From: Ixodes scapularis
Lineage: Eukaryota > Arthropoda > Arachnida > Ixodida > Ixodidae
Direction of reading: 5' to 3'
NCBI RefSeq assembly: GCF_016920785.2
Contig: NW_024609880.1
Coordinates: forward strand, 47,330,296-47,394,295
DNA: 64,000 bases
The translations under genes were made by a program, and so were the position numbers. This document shows positions 1-13,100 of this stretch, piece after piece. Position 1 is the stretch's first letter. Every line of letters starts with the position of its first letter. The notes beneath the pieces were generated by a model. It had not been told where the DNA came from. It did no database searches and saw only the letters and a program-made list of their open reading frames with translations.

Positions 1-39
1 GCAAGAAGCAGACGACTCGCTTTCAGCATAGAATAAAAG

Positions 40-365
40 AGTGCCACTAAATAAGCTACGCTTCAGAGTAACGACACTTGGCCATATTGTGTCTTAAAAT
101 CATGGTTGCCAGTTATCTGAAGCTTTATCTGAAATCACAGGAAACGTCTTTCCGCCCTCCACAAATGTTTAAACAGTTTGTGACAGAGCAAAGCAATATT
201 GCGTGACCTTCTTAACAACGAATCTAAATCTGAGGAAGTCGCACTTGTGAATCATGACGATCGGCAGTTGCGTCTGCTCTGCATACGAGCCAAAATGGCG
301 GCGCCCACAACAATGCCGGGGAACGGAGTGCCGATACTCTAAGCGCAGCTCATTTAGTGACTCTA
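40..365. repeat. Dispersed repeat, copy 1
   Basis: GTGCCACTAAATAAGCTACG, GGTTGCCAGTTATC, GCGGCGCCCACAA and AAGCGCAGCT are all found in the same order at 33150-33475. Confidence 0.7.
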
Positions 366-1458
366 GAATAAACAAACCAAGTTAGGTGAAACAGTAGGAG
401 GAAGCTTGGGAATAACCTGAACAGCTTTGGCTGGATCTCTGTTATTATAAGGTTCTACGTAACAAATGTCATTAATTTTCATAATTTATGACAAAAGCCT
501 TCTTTTTTAATCTGACTTAAGAATTTTCGTTTTATAACAACCTTTAAACTTAATTGAGACAATTTGTGGGCTCAAGATTATTCTAACAATATTTTAGTGA
601 AATATACGATCTGGTTTACATTTTATTGTGCCTAAAATGATCATTCACAGCAGTCCATACTGTCCTTCGTCGATCAGCATCTTGTTGCTGTGCCTAGTGC
701 TTCTATTTGCAACTAAACAACTAGGTCTGTGTAATCAAGTTTGCCATTGCACAGAAGTGTGCATGCACGTTTTTTAGTTGGATAGGCCAACACACGAATC
801 TTAACATAATATTCACAGTGGTATAAATAAAAATGGAGTGTGTGCTTGTGCTCCAAAAGTACTTTTTGCTGCTCCATACCAGAATTTCGGCTGCTAAAAA
901 ATGACTCAGGTCGATCGCATCACTGAGCATGAAAAAACAAATGTGTTCAAACTGAACATTATTCTCCAAGTTGGCCAATAGCAGAGGTGATAAAGGAGAT
1001 GGGTAGGAAATACTGGATGAGCCAGGTCAAAACACACCCAGTATTTCCTATGGTATCGCCTCTGGAATAATACTATAAAAAAAAATATATCTCTAATGCA
1101 ACAAAGATGGTTATATACAAGGCATGTGTAAAAGAATATCAAGAAAATGTGAAAATATGTACACCCAGAGTTTGACATCAATCTGTCCTACGCTCTGGGT
1201 ACAAGACTGATAGATGCTTAAGAGGGAGCACACCCTGGAAACCCCACAAAGAATACATGTAGTTTGTGAAACATTCTCACACGATAACCGTTGCACAGAT
1301 TTCTTGTATTACTTTAAAGACACTGACACATTATTGAGAAATTAAACAGCACGAATATGAAATTACAATTTCTTTTATACTTATAAGAAAATGATGAAAT
1401 TGGTCAAAATCAGTTGTTTTGGCACTTTTCACATTTAAAGGCAGTTTATAAAGTCCTC
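366..1458. other. No gene seen
   Basis: AT-rich DNA with short open frames lacking splice context or recognisable motifs. A local inverted pair AATACTGGATGAGCCAGG / ACACCCAGTATTTCCTA lies at about 1008-1050. Confidence 0.6.
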
Positions 1459-2170
1459 TTAAAGGACCCATGAAACGAATTTTGGGCTGGAGTAAATCAA
1501 TTTATATTGGGATTTTACTAATAGCACATCGTTCAGTGGACCAAAAGAACAAAGGTAGAAAGTCAGAAGCCTGACTTTCGCTACAAAAATTTGCAAAACA
1601 TAACGGACTATTTCGTACCTCCTTCCCTTCGTAAACTCTCCGCCTTTTCACTGTGATACATCCGCGGGCCCCGCAGCGCGTCACCGAGCTACTAGCCACC
1701 ATAACCGGGCCCCCGCAGCGCGTCACCAGGGCCCAAGCGCACGTCACACGGCACCGGACCTCACTTAATCTCTTTACCCCTAAGCTGACATTGCGGTGGA
1801 AGCTACGCGCTTGCCGGACCAATCAGCCGCCTCCCTTTCATCACCTGACCTCATTCTCTGCGGGTCGGTATGCGCGAGAGGGCGTGATCACGTGGAAAAT
1901 GTGTGGCTGGCCCAACGAGCACGTAGCTTCCACAGCACTGTCAGCTTCGGGGTGAACGGGGTGGGGAAAGCAACTAGTCGGAATTTTGAGCGACGGGCTA
2001 ATCTTCTAGGGGGACAATGGCTGTGTCCGGGCTACACAAGCGAGATTCTGAGCAAGAGGGGACGCCCTTCTTTCCGACTTCTTGAACTGTTTGGTACAAT
2101 GCGCGATTTATGAGTTGAGGAGGAAAGCTAAACAAAAAAAAGTTGAAAAAGCGTTTCATGACTCCTTTAA
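1459..2170. mobile_element. TTAA-flanked MITE, 712 bp
   Basis: TTAAAGGACCCATGAAACG at the left and CGTTTCATGACTCCTTTAA at the right. Inverted similarity continues inward for well over 100 bp (GAACAAAGGTAGAAAGTC opposite GACTTCTTGAACTG-type sequence). No transposase. Confidence 0.75.
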
Positions 2171-4794
2171 TTACATGTAAAAACGTCTCCCGTTCTGTGT
2201 CTTTTAAATTTATTGCAGAACCGAATGACATAAAAATTACTGACTTAAGTCCATCCGTTTTGTAACAACAACGAATTACAAGAACCAAGAGATTTGTGCT
2301 TGTTTTCTTTATTTTCATGTTTCTGTTTCCCCCGAGATGGCGCTCGCTGTCCGTGAAGAGTATAAAGGGGCCGTAATGTAGTTCGGCAGCTCGGCTTTGT
2401 TCTCAATGTTCCTCCACGCGTGCATGTGCCATTTCAGTATTCAATCTGCATGGCGGACGCACCTGTAATGTGTTACCTCGCTTTCCCGGAGGGTGCCCCT
2501 CCTCCCTCGAGCGACACCAACACCTCTTAGACTAAGAATGCGTCAACGCTTGTGAGTCGGAATGCAAAGGTGGCGGAGAGGGAAGGCCATGACCCCAACA
2601 ACCGGTGGCAGTGGCCGGCACCGCCACGAGTCGGCCTGTGCTATGAAATGTGTTACGTTTTAGTGTGAACATTTTGTTTAAGAACATCTTTCAACGCAGT
2701 TCTTAGGGTGGACCTACTCGTAAACAATGACTTCCAGACGTTTGTGAAGATGGACGTACGAGCGTACACGTGCCAAGATATGTAGTACATTTCAATCATA
2801 ACTTTTGTGCCGTCTTCCAACTGTTATGTTTGTGCTTTAACAACCAATCGACATGCCGTCTTCCAACTGTTATGTTTGTGCTTTAACACCCAATCGACAT
2901 GCCGTGCATGCGGTGCAGTGGTGGAACTGCTGCGCCAGAACGAAAACCCTGCTATATGCTGCTCCAAAGATTGTATTTGTGCACAATTTGCGCCATGTCT
3001 GTGCCAAAAGGGAGCTGCTCTCAAAAAGAAAACTGAAAGTGTCTGGCACGTGGCATTCTTGGCAATGCCACTGAAAATTAAGAAAGTATAGTTGTTTTTT
3101 CGGATGCATAACTACTTTGTGCAAAGAGTGGGGCTGCGCGAATATTCGAATTACCAAATACTAGTTTCAAATTATACGCTACTTGATATTCGCTTCAAAA
3201 TCAACTGTAATATTCGTACTTTCCGAAGTGTTGATAGCAGCGGGTTAGCCCCCTTGAGTGCGCTTCTCCTCAAGCCCCGACGTACTGCGCAGAAGCAATA
3301 CCCGCGAAGCTGACACCGCGATCTCGCGAATCGCTTCACCGCAGCGCAACTGCGCACTTAAGTAAGCCTGAACTCCATGGAGCGAATTATGCGACGAATA
3401 TCTGACGAACGTCGCCCCAAGGCGCGCTCGCTTTGCATGCGATGTAGCAGCCACTGTGCTGGTTCCACGTGCAGAGCAAAAACCGCCGGGCGAAATTCAC
3501 CGCTTTTTTGCAGCATATTCGTCCCATGGAGCTCAGCCTTTAGGCGAAAAACACACCTTCAAAGTGATATAGCACACGTGCGCACCTGGTTTAATAAAAA
3601 AGAAAACATTGTGATTGCCGATATTTATATCGCAGAAAAATCTTCAAAATTTAACTGTGGCTTTTATGCAAAAATGTATGCTAGGCAGCGATGTTTTAAC
3701 AACCTGTGTTCATTACTTGTACTTGTTCTGTGTTAATTCAGATTTAAAGAAAATATTTTCATATACAGGGCTGGAAGCAAGCTGCAACCTTTTGGAGCAT
3801 GTCTGGGAGCAGCAAAGATGCCACTTTGGAGCAGTGACAGTTCTGCTCTGGAGCAGCTCAGGAGCAACAAAAGTCAAGTTTCGCAGCAGTATAAGCAAAT
3901 CTTGGAGCTGGTCACCCAGGTCAAACATGGGACCATAAGCACAAATGTAATTTTCTAAATACAAGAAAAAAAAAATATATATAAATGAAACATTTAAAGG
4001 GGGCCGAGGGCCCCACAAGCTGCGTTTGTAGCTTTTTTCCTCGGCCTCCTCCATTCTGTATGAAATGGAAAACCAATAAAGAAAGAAAGAAAGAAAAAGC
4101 ATCTCCATGTGACGTTCCAGAACCATTCCCAAACATTACCTTTCCTTAAATATATTCCACCAATAGCATAAAAAATATTTGAATGGCAGCTATTGAGAAT
4201 TGTCCTGGTAGCCGGTTGGCTCCTCTCATGGATTTACAATAGAAGGCACAGTCAACAAAAGAAGCTCAACTTAAGCCTTATGAAAACAAAACATTGTGCT
4301 CATTTAACAACCTAACTCACATGTTCCATAAGTTAAAAACAAAACCATTTCAAGCTGCAATAGTATGGTATGAAATAAAGTCCAGTACTGACCACAGTTC
4401 ATTATTAGGAAATACAAATGTTTCAAGTCCCTGTTTAGAAAACAAAAGCATCCCAATACTCAACAGAGTACAAATCTACTTTGATAAAAGTACAAATGCA
4501 AAATGTCGAAAACTTCATGATACCACCTATATCATCCCTGCTCACACTCGATTAACCCTTACTAAAACAAACATGACTTACTAAAAGAAAAAAGAAAAGG
4601 GTTGTTTGGGAGTTTAATGGAAAAAAAGTCAGACAAACTACCAAGTAAGACCATAAAAGTTTTCCTGACAAGTCAATGCTGAGAGCAAGTGTGTCTGCTT
4701 CTTGCTCAGTGGTTGCGTGACGTAGGAACACCGCGCTCGTGACGTCAGAATGCCGACATCTTATTGGCTGATTGAAAAAAATAGTGGGTAGACC
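2171..4794. other. Repeat-like DNA, no gene seen
   Basis: Contains the 46-bp duplication, a TTCGAA-type repeat from about 3125, a GGAGCA-rich repeat at 3770-3915, and AT-rich sequence after 3940. Open frames here have no acceptable exon structure. Confidence 0.55.
2808..2899. repeat. 46-bp direct tandem duplication
   Basis: TGCCGTCTTCCAACTGTTAT through CAATCGACA occurs twice in a row with one substitution (CAACC/CACCC). Confidence 0.85.
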
Positions 4795-4983
4795 TTAAAG
4801 GCTCGTTCACACTCTTGCAACCGAGTACGACCGAGAAGGACCAAACCGGTTTTTAAGCCTTTTGCGACTTCTTAGGACCGGATGCGATGCAGCGGAGCTG
4901 GTCCTAAGAGATCGCAAGAGGCTTAAAAACTGGTTTGGTCTCTCTCGGTCGAACTGGGTTGCAAGAGTGTGAACGGGCCTTAA
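4795..4983. mobile_element. Palindromic TTAA MITE, 189 bp
   Basis: TTAAAGGCTCGTTCACACTC at the left and GAGTGTGAACGGGCCTTAA at the right; almost the whole element can fold back on itself. It sits between two inverted pieces of another repeat (about 4700-4775 and 5010-5060), so it is a nested insertion. Confidence 0.75.
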
Positions 4984-7356
4984 GGCACCTAGCATTGAGG
5001 TCGACTCACTATCACTTCGATCAGAGCCAATCGGAGCTCGGCGTCGTTCTGAAATCACCGCACCTCCTGCACAAGAAACAGACGACTTGCTCTCCGCATT
5101 GCTTGGATGCGTTCTAGCGCAACCGGTTTAGAATTTGCTTCGCTCGGCAGGACATTTCCACTGTTTTCCTCGTCCTCTCACCGGATTGCTGTTTGTGTGC
5201 CAGCACCTGTATTCGCCACGTACGTCGTTTACAAGAAAGTCTACAGAAGATCGAGGCAACCAATTATCGCTTTTATATGTTACGCTTACGACAAAAACGA
5301 GGAGCGCGGAAGCGGTCTCAGCAAAAGGACACACCCCAAACACGCAAAAAAGTAGAAAATATTATGCCAAATGTTTGTTTAATTTTGTAGAGTAGTTTCA
5401 CTTTCCCCAGAGATTAGATGATAGGTGAACACACGCGAGCAGGCTCTAATGTATGTTTATATACCACAAAGTCCTGAAAGAACACCCACCCAAGAAGAAA
5501 AGGTTAATGGTGTGTGTGTGTGTGTTACATTTACTCTCCTATCTGACTTTCCACAACGCTGAAGCGTCCGTTCTTTTTTGGCAGCATTGTTTCGTCTGAA
5601 AGTCTCGATTGATTCAATAAATTTAGAAGACTTGACCACAAGTTATGCTAGTTTAAGTATTATATAAAGATAAGTTTCACGTGTTACAACGTCGGACGAT
5701 TAAAAATGTCCGATCACATCCTTCGTACATTCATTACCTTCATAACATTGTGACACCTTGTATCTTATTCTTTCCTCATTGATATTTCCTTTACTGTGAA
5801 TTACAGCTGATGTGGTACAAGTATGACAGCATTCCCGAATTTGAGCGTGAGCTCAGTGCACAGACGAAGCACTTGAAACCAGGAAAATATCAATGAGATT
5901 TAATTTTTGAACCCTGTGCTCACTTATTCTCACCAAGTACACAAAATGTTTGGCTTTTGTCACAATCATGCGGGGTTTGTATTAAATTGATGGACACCAT
6001 AACATAAGAATTTTTCTCCCAGGAAAAGATGAGGCAAAAGTCTGTGATGCACTGAAACAGTCCGTCATTTCAAACAACAGAAAACAGCTTTTGTAACTCG
6101 CTTTGCGTTTCAAATTAGTACTAATGATGAAAGGTGATTTTCAAATTGGTTAACAAAATTGATTTTCAGTTGGAGAAATGAAGAAAGGTGGTTAAAAAAC
6201 TACTACACTTATGTCTAGTAATTCATAATCGTGCGATCAGCCAGAAAACAGCAAGTTTTCGACGAGTATTTGTCCTTATACACACGCGGATCTGTTGAGT
6301 GGTAACATTTTACAGCTCGATAATTTTCTTCTTCGCAAAGTGCCACTTGACGCAAAAAAGGATGTCTCCACACTGTCACAGACAGAATTCTCGGCACACT
6401 GTCTCCGAGCAACTACAAGTGCCACTTGCAGAAGCGCGCAGCGCAGAGGTCGATCTCGGCCCCTGTGCAATACGCGCAGTGGTCGACGAGCATGTCTTTC
6501 CGAGTCTTTCCTGTGCCAGAGCTCTGCCCCGCACGTGCGTGCCAGTGTGCTGCCACGCGCACTCAGGAGGGGCAACGCACGCCGAATTCGAATCCCCAAA
6601 CAGCAGACGTGCGAGAAAGAGGGGGACTGTTCCTCTGCACAACACTGACCACACAACATGTTTGGGTCTACTTTTTTTTTGTAAGAAACGTGGCGGAGTT
6701 GAGTTAGCGACTTATTGATGGTGCAACGCGACGATGACTGAGCCACAACTTGCGCGACATCTGTATTCTGAAAAGAGAGAAATGAAGCAGACTCTGTGCG
6801 CTCTTAGAGAAACGATGAAGACGATTTGGAAGTTCAATTTAGCGATTGAAATAGATGTCAGGTGTCTTCCAGTTCCAGGTAATGTTGATGATGTTTTAGC
6901 CAAAAGTTGAGCTTGCGCGTTGCACAAATTAATTTAACAGATCCAGCAATAATCATGCCGGGACCCCAATGACAGCGACACCCGAAATTCAGAAGAAATT
7001 CAGCTTTAGAGTCGAGTGGACTGTGACATCGATTGAGGCTTGTTAGGCGTTGGTTCGAAGTAAACGAAATCCGCTCGTTTTCGATTTCAATCGCAAGTTG
7101 TTAAAAAAAAAGAAACATGCTTTTGGAAATGCAATATTGAAAACCATATATTTTTTGGACGAAAGGTGTACTGCAATAGAAATAGAATACCATTTCAGTC
7201 TGCTGTCGCGGGAATTCAAATAGCCGAGCGCTTTTCACTCGTGAATATTGGGCGTGGACTGACTTGAAAAGCATTCAGTGTGGCAACAACAACATATGTT
7301 GTTTTTTTTCTTAAGAAAAAAAAATGGTGCATCATAGTTGTGTATGTTTTGTCACA
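4984..7356. other. No gene seen
   Basis: GC-rich islands near 5000-5110 (GCAGACGAC repeat family) and 6400-6610 carry overlapping open frames on both strands typical of composition, not coding. The 3' exons of PYM1 would be expected at or below this interval but were not recognised. Confidence 0.5.
5510..5524. repeat. (TG)n microsatellite
   Basis: About seven TG units in otherwise unremarkable sequence. Confidence 0.9.
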
Positions 7357-7476
7357 CGACTCTTGGTTCCACGTGTGGAGGGAGCTGCAGAAACTGTTCC
7401 AGGCTGATGCGCTGCGGTTCCCGGTACTCCTCCAGGTCCATGTCAAAAAACCTCTGTCCGACCTCGTCTACCCCAT
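7357..7476 (-). CDS. Exon-like open segment of unknown identity, terminal
   Basis: Minus strand reads GVDEVGQRFFDMDLEEYREP then QRISLEQFLQLPPHVEPRVV and TGA, with G/C-rich third positions like the real exons here. A stop lies upstream in the same frame. A possible acceptor at about 7471 (gcaagaaag) is weak. I do not recognise the protein. It could be the last exon of a gene or a pseudogene fragment. Confidence 0.3.
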
Positions 7477-7587
7477 CTTTCTTGCACATCCATCCAGCCT
7501 TTCATCCAGCGAGACCTTTCTGCGCCTGTGGTGTACTGAAGTGTTGTGCGGGAACAAAGACATTGGTAACCTCCCCTGTGCAATCCC

Positions 7588-7690
7588 AAGACTCCATCAC
7601 TTACACGCCGAGCTTCCTCGAGCAGGACGCACATTTGTGTCGTATCTTGGGTTAGCAAAGCTGATGCCGTCCGCGTTAAGCCTGTTATGG
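7588..7690 (-). CDS. Exon-like segment with NPxY motif, unknown gene
   Basis: An acceptor-like caccataacag and a GTAAGT donor bracket an open frame reading LNADGISFANPRYDTNV then RPARGSSA. FxNPxY is the clathrin-adaptor internalisation signal of LDL-receptor-family and amnionless-type tails. Read through the donor, the frame ends at TGT AAG TGA. It is also in phase with PYM1 exon 2, but PYM proteins have no such motif. Low confidence. Confidence 0.25.
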
Positions 7691-8037
7691 TGTTTTGTCT
7701 CACTTGATACTTACCAGCGACATGCAACAATTTTTGTTTTTCGTAATGCGGTAGCACTGCTCGCAACTCAATTGGCAATAAACTTGTCGACCAAATATGG
7801 CTGCTTGTAGTCTCTAATTACTGATAATATTTGCCTGGTTTCTCAAATTTAGTCTTCGTTTCCCTAGCCCATTCTCTCACTTTCCTCTTCAACAAGTCCC
7901 AAAAAGGCCACCAGCAAAGGCAGGATTAATTTCTGTTCTTGTATGTTCCCAGATTTCCCTCAAAGCAGCATAACCCCCCCTCCTACTTTGGGTTTAACCT
8001 TAGGTGCTCGTTTTGACACCGAGCATTGTGGACTCAC

Positions 8038-8131
8038 AGCGGGACCTCCTCCTGGGGCACATAGCCATCCTTGACGCGTCTCGCTTTCCTCCAAGTGCCG
8101 TCCGGACGCTGCGTGGCAGGGATGTACGACC
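8038..8131 (-). CDS. PYM1: PYM1 coding exon 2
   Basis: Acceptor cggctcccttgcag, donor GTGAGT. Encodes SYIPATQRPDGTWRKARRVK and DGYVPQEEVP, near-identical to the metazoan PYM core. Ends in phase 2 after CT. Confidence 0.95.
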
Positions 8132-9273
8132 CTGCAAGGGAGCCGCACTTACTTTAGCGGTGCTTCGGTGGCACACTATACTCGGCGTCAGCTTTCTTGT
8201 GCTACGCTGTCAAGGCTAGCTTAGTTTCCACAATGCTGCAGCCCTGCACTGCATGCTGCCCGAACAGTTGGCTATGCCTTGCGTCTTATTTGCGCGCGCC
8301 CGCGCAAGTGCTTTGGCAGCGCTGCGGAAATTACTTGGGCTTGACAACGTAGCACAAAAAAAAAAAAAAAAAATTAATGTGGGGAGATTTTTTTTAAACA
8401 TCATTGAGAATTTTGTGACGCCAACTCATTTTCAAAAAACCCGCGCATGTTTTTTTTTTTTTTCTCTGAGTTTGATTTTTGTTTGCTCGTGCATCTAGTG
8501 AGTAGTGTAGTGACGCTAAACTTCCATACGTTAAGCTTCATCCCATAACGTTAAGTTTCACAGAACGATACGAAGTAACCACACAGGCTGCAGACTTTCG
8601 TTTTGCCTCCATCATCTGGTGCGCTCTACTTGGAAGTGTCGCACCGCGAAGGCAATATCCATCGACACCGATACCTGCCAGTTTCCGAACCTGAACGCTA
8701 TCCAGCGCTTGACTTCGATCAGCAGAATGACAAAACGAAAGGACCAAAAAGCCCTATCTCATTCGACAAGTTGCAAATAATCCCTAAAGCGCTTGATTCA
8801 TGGAAACAATCTGGCAATTCAGGGTGCAGATTACAGCAAAGCCGGCAGTAGCCGAGCTATCTACGGCGCTAGTGAATTTGAAACGGCTTTATTTTTTTTT
8901 TTTTTTTTACCTACTTAATAAGAGCCCGCTTGCATAGATGCATACAAGATTGCGCAAAGCCTATGTGGTGCACACGCCCGGCCAAAGGGAGATTAAACGA
9001 ATGGATCGTTATTCAAAGCGCCGGTTCCCTCAGATGCGAACCTCCTGCTACAAAGCATGTTTTCTGGACATCCACAGCGACCAGAAGCCGGCCATGCGGC
9101 ATGGTCGCTGCTCGATATGCTGAACTTGCTGAAGCTACGGAATATATACTGCAAGACTGAAGGCACGCGGAAATAAATGCAAAGCTTGAATAAGACGCGA
9201 GATCTCCGGTGATGAGAAAAGAAATACCTTTTTCGTCGGTCGCGTACAAAGCAGCCGCATCTCCGGACGCCAT
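8038..9273 (-). CDS. PYM1: PYM1 (partner of Y14 and Mago), 5' part, two exons
   Basis: Exon 1 (9228-9273) and exon 2 (8038-8131) splice in phase (46 + 94 nt) to residues 1-46 plus two bases: an Ala-rich start, then GSYIPATQRPDGTWRKARRV and KDGYVPQEEVP. This is the Mago-Y14-binding N-terminal region of PYM, which binds ribosomes and disassembles exon junction complexes in the cytoplasm. Start chosen at MASGDAAA in a good context (gcaaaATGG). The conserved Tyr-Glu block and the C-terminal KKLRQIE helix of PYM were not found at lower coordinates, so the gene is incomplete here: either intron 2 is longer than 8 kb or I missed a divergent exon. Confidence 0.92.
9228..9273 (-). CDS. PYM1: PYM1 coding exon 1
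   Basis: Encodes MASGDAAALYATDEK plus the first base of Gly16. Donor GTATTT on the minus strand. The start is only 46 nt from the exon end, as is usual for PYM. Confidence 0.85.
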
Positions 9274-12200
9274 TTTGCTATCGCGTCCCTCTAGCGGGCA
9301 AACTAATTTATTAAATATTTAGACTAAAAAAAACAACACAAAAAGTAACCGGTAAATCTTTATAGTTAGGTAAATTCTATCCTCGCCCATGAATAATTAC
9401 AAAATTAGATTTAATTTTTGTAAACATTGCGCGTTCATAAACCATTAGGCATAGCCATGGTCACTGCAAACGAAACGAAACTGAACACCGCTCCGACTCG
9501 CTCCGACTGCAAGCGCGTGTAAACGCGCGAAGCATCCGAAAAAATTACTAAGTTTCTCTGAAACCACCTGAAACAAACATTTGTACCTTCTCACATATTT
9601 CGCTTTGGCTCGAAACACGTGTTCGCTTCTCAATATATATCTGAAAAAAACTTTGGAGGACGCCTAGAGTCGTATTTTTCGTCATTTTTCGTATAATCGA
9701 AATATCGCTTTGATCAGTGGGGCAGCACAAACGGTACGAATATCTCTAAATCTTTTACCTGACGTTTCATAGTACAAAAGCGGGAACTTCAGAAACAACG
9801 GCGGCCCTAGTTTGAGATTTTGGGAGAGGAAAAGACCATATACCTGCCCGTCCAGCTTGAACTTTTCAAACTTTAGTCCCGCAAATAATAATAATGTTTA
9901 TTTGCTCGCGAGAGCCGCCGTACCGCAGAAATTCATCAGCCCGTATCATGGAGGCCCGCGGTGCCGCGTGTACTGATGGTGATTATGTGATGATGTAATA
10001 TACAAGATGAAAATGATGGTGATTGATATTGTGACGTCGTCCGAGGTGGAGGGTGGAGACGACAGCGGGGCGCGAGCAAGTCCGGACGTGCGCAGTTGGG
10101 GGTGACACACGGGAGCGGGGAGTGCACGGACGGGTTTACTGCGGTTGATCGAATGCCAATTCATCGAAGCACGTTTTAGAGAATGTGTATGAAGGCAGAG
10201 CCTCAGTTTAGAGAAATGCCGTTTATCGAAAAGGGGACGTTATTTAAAAAGGCTTTCCTACTTCGCGCGCGGAGGCATGCGGTTTAGAGAAGCTCGCTTT
10301 AGCGAACGCCGTTTTACCGACCCCGGTTGATCGAATGCCTTTATACCCAGTTTAGAGAAAATGGCGACGAGCCTCCTTTTAGCGAATTCGGCCGCCGCGA
10401 AGCGGTGTGTACGGGTAAATCATGTGAGTTCACATTTTTGTAATGAGCCGCCGCAGACTGCCGCCGCAAAGCGGCGGGAGCGCAGCGGGAACTTCAGAAA
10501 CCACGGCGGCAATCATATTTAAGCGTCTACCTTTTATGCGGTTTCTACGTCTCTTGGGGTTCGGGCAAGCCAGCGGGCACGGAAAGAGTAGCTAAATATC
10601 AGTGCGCCATATTTTAAACGGACGACACGGAAACCTCCTCCACCGACGAGGGCGACCCGCGGTACCGAAAGCGCGCAAAATGTGACGTCTTTGGTCCTGG
10701 GCTTACTACTGGTCAGAGCCACTAAAAACTTCTTTTTGGTCGAAATACAAAATATAAGTAGCGCGAACCGTTTCAATTATTTATAAAAGTAGTTTTTGTT
10801 CACTATTATAGATGAAAAAAAAAGAAAGAAATGCAGTTTATAAAGTACGGAAACAAAAAAATGACCCGTCGACATACCCGCCGCCAAGCGGTGGAAAAGG
10901 CGGCGCATACTAGAAAGGAGTAGTGGGATAAGGCGCCGACACGGAAAATTCCCGGACGTACGCGGTGGCGCTGCATTCGTATGGACAGAAGGATCCGACC
11001 GGCTCCGAGCGTTCCGAAGGCTTTCGGCCAGAGGCTTTGTCTTGCGGTTTGGCCGTTTCGCGGTATGGCAGCGCGAAGTGGCTCCCATTTTGAACTGATC
11101 TTTACTTCGTGTTTGCTTTCGTTTGTGGCCAATGAAGTGTCATGCCGAATTAGTGTTTAATCGCGCCACAAACGCAATGAAAGCCGCTTTGGCTGCCCGC
11201 TGCATACAGCCTATCCAGAACATGCTTTAGTGGCGCCCTCTGGCGCCGTCGACACGTAGTGCGGCGGCCGTGAGCGCTTGATGAGCTCACTATTCCTCCC
11301 CTAGTTCACGGCCACTCAAGGCAGGACCTGCGACGTCATGAAGGAGGTTATTTTTTACTTGTTTTTGTAATTCTAAATTGCCTATAACTTTTAAAATAAG
11401 GCGAATTTCGCGAAAAGAAAAGTTTCACTAAGTTACTACGTTCAATGCGCTCAGGTTCGGTGCAAATTAAAAAACAGTAAAAAGTCCTTGCAGGGCCCCT
11501 TTACGCGCAGCAGTGATACACGCGAAAAGTACGAAAGCCTTTTTTTTTTTTTTTTTTTTTTAAGCGTCTACTTTTTGATAAACGGCGTCTCTCTAAACTG
11601 AGGCTCTGCTTTCTCTAAACCATGCTTTGATAAAGCGTGCCCATTCTCCAAAACGTGCTTCGATGGAATTAGAGCACTATATAGCTCCTACGGAGCAGAG
11701 TAGCGCAATCCTTTGAACTCCGTGTTTTGCCGACAACATGGCCGACAGAGCGGCTCGGCGCGAGTCACGTGGTACTCAGGGTTCCAGGAGGCGGCCTGCC
11801 CTATGGGAGAATACATGGAGATCGACACAACACGGCTGATTAAAAGATGAACGGCGAGTTCACACTTTTCAAAACTAGTCTGTCGTGAAGTTAGTAAAGC
11901 ACTAAACCATTTATAAAAGTTTTAATAATATCGGATGCATGTGCAAATTTTGAGAAGGCAATTTCCAACGCAATGGCGTTTGAAGCAGACGATTTTTTCT
12001 CGCAGCGGAGATGGGCTTTTCGGGTTAGCCGGAGCGGGTCACGTGAATGGTGTGACGTCGCCGTGTCGTCTGCTGCATGATGCCGCTCAGGCAATTTTTT
12101 AAAAAAAGTCACGTCCTTGCGGGGCACAAAACTTAGCGCAAATTATTCTAAAATGTTCCATTATTATGTCAAAAACAATTGCCATTCCGTACGACCCCAC

Positions 12201-13100
12201 AATACTGAAGAAACAACGATTTTCTCACGTTCTCCATGCATTTCTGACCACAGTTGGAACCTCCGGGCGTTCGCCGCTAGTCGCCGAGAGGCGGCGTTCT
12301 AGATTGCGCTACTCCAGAGCCGTATATTGGGAGAGTTTGGCCAGTGGGTGTGGCGACGAAGGCGCCGGAGAGGAGAAAAGTAAATGAAAGGGAGGAGAGC
12401 GCCGAAGGAGCGAGAGAGAAAGATGGGAGCAGAGAGGAGACGACCGCCATTTTTTAGCAACGCTGTCGGAGTCTGGTCGGAAAAGAGCACTGCTGAGGCT
12501 ACGCGTCGTCTGCTACGGGTCGACTTCTTTTTCGCCTGAATAAAAGTTTGTGGCCATACGCCGAAAAATCTTCATTTATTAGCTTTTTAACCCACCGAGG
12601 AATAACAGAATGTCATTTTCTTGCCAGAGCCAGCGATATAAAAGGCAATAATCTAGATTTAGATGCTGATTCCACGCATTCCGCCGGGAGAATGATTGAA
12701 TATGGCGGCCCTCCCCACTCAGGTAGGAGCAGCCGGGAGTTCACGCGCATGCGCTCATGCCTCTCGCGCTACGCCGCGTGCTGATTGGCTCACTCGGGAG
12801 GAGAGCGTTACGGCGGCGAGATCATAGACTGACCAAACTCTCCCCATATATGGCTCTGCGCTACTCCAGAGCCGTATATGGGGAGAGTTTGGTCGCTTCT
12901 CCTTCTGCTTCTTCGGCGCTCTCCTCCCTTTTATTTACTTTTCTCCTCTCCGGCGCCTTCGTCGCCTGGCCATACCCACTGGCCAAACTCTCCCAATATA
13001 CGGCTCTGCGCTACTCTGCTCCGAAGGAGCTATATAGTGCTCTAGATGGAATGGCATTCGATCAACCGTAGTAAACCCCTTCGCGCGTGTATCACTGGTG

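Noticed and set aside
6276..6746. 156-codon minus-strand open frame
   Set aside because: Overlapping long frames on both strands in GC-rich DNA, Cys/Arg-rich with no domain, and no splice context.
7475..7500. In-frame TGA upstream of the 7357-7476 segment as selenocysteine
   Set aside because: No SECIS-like hairpin is apparent downstream and the protein family is unknown; an intron or pseudogene is simpler.
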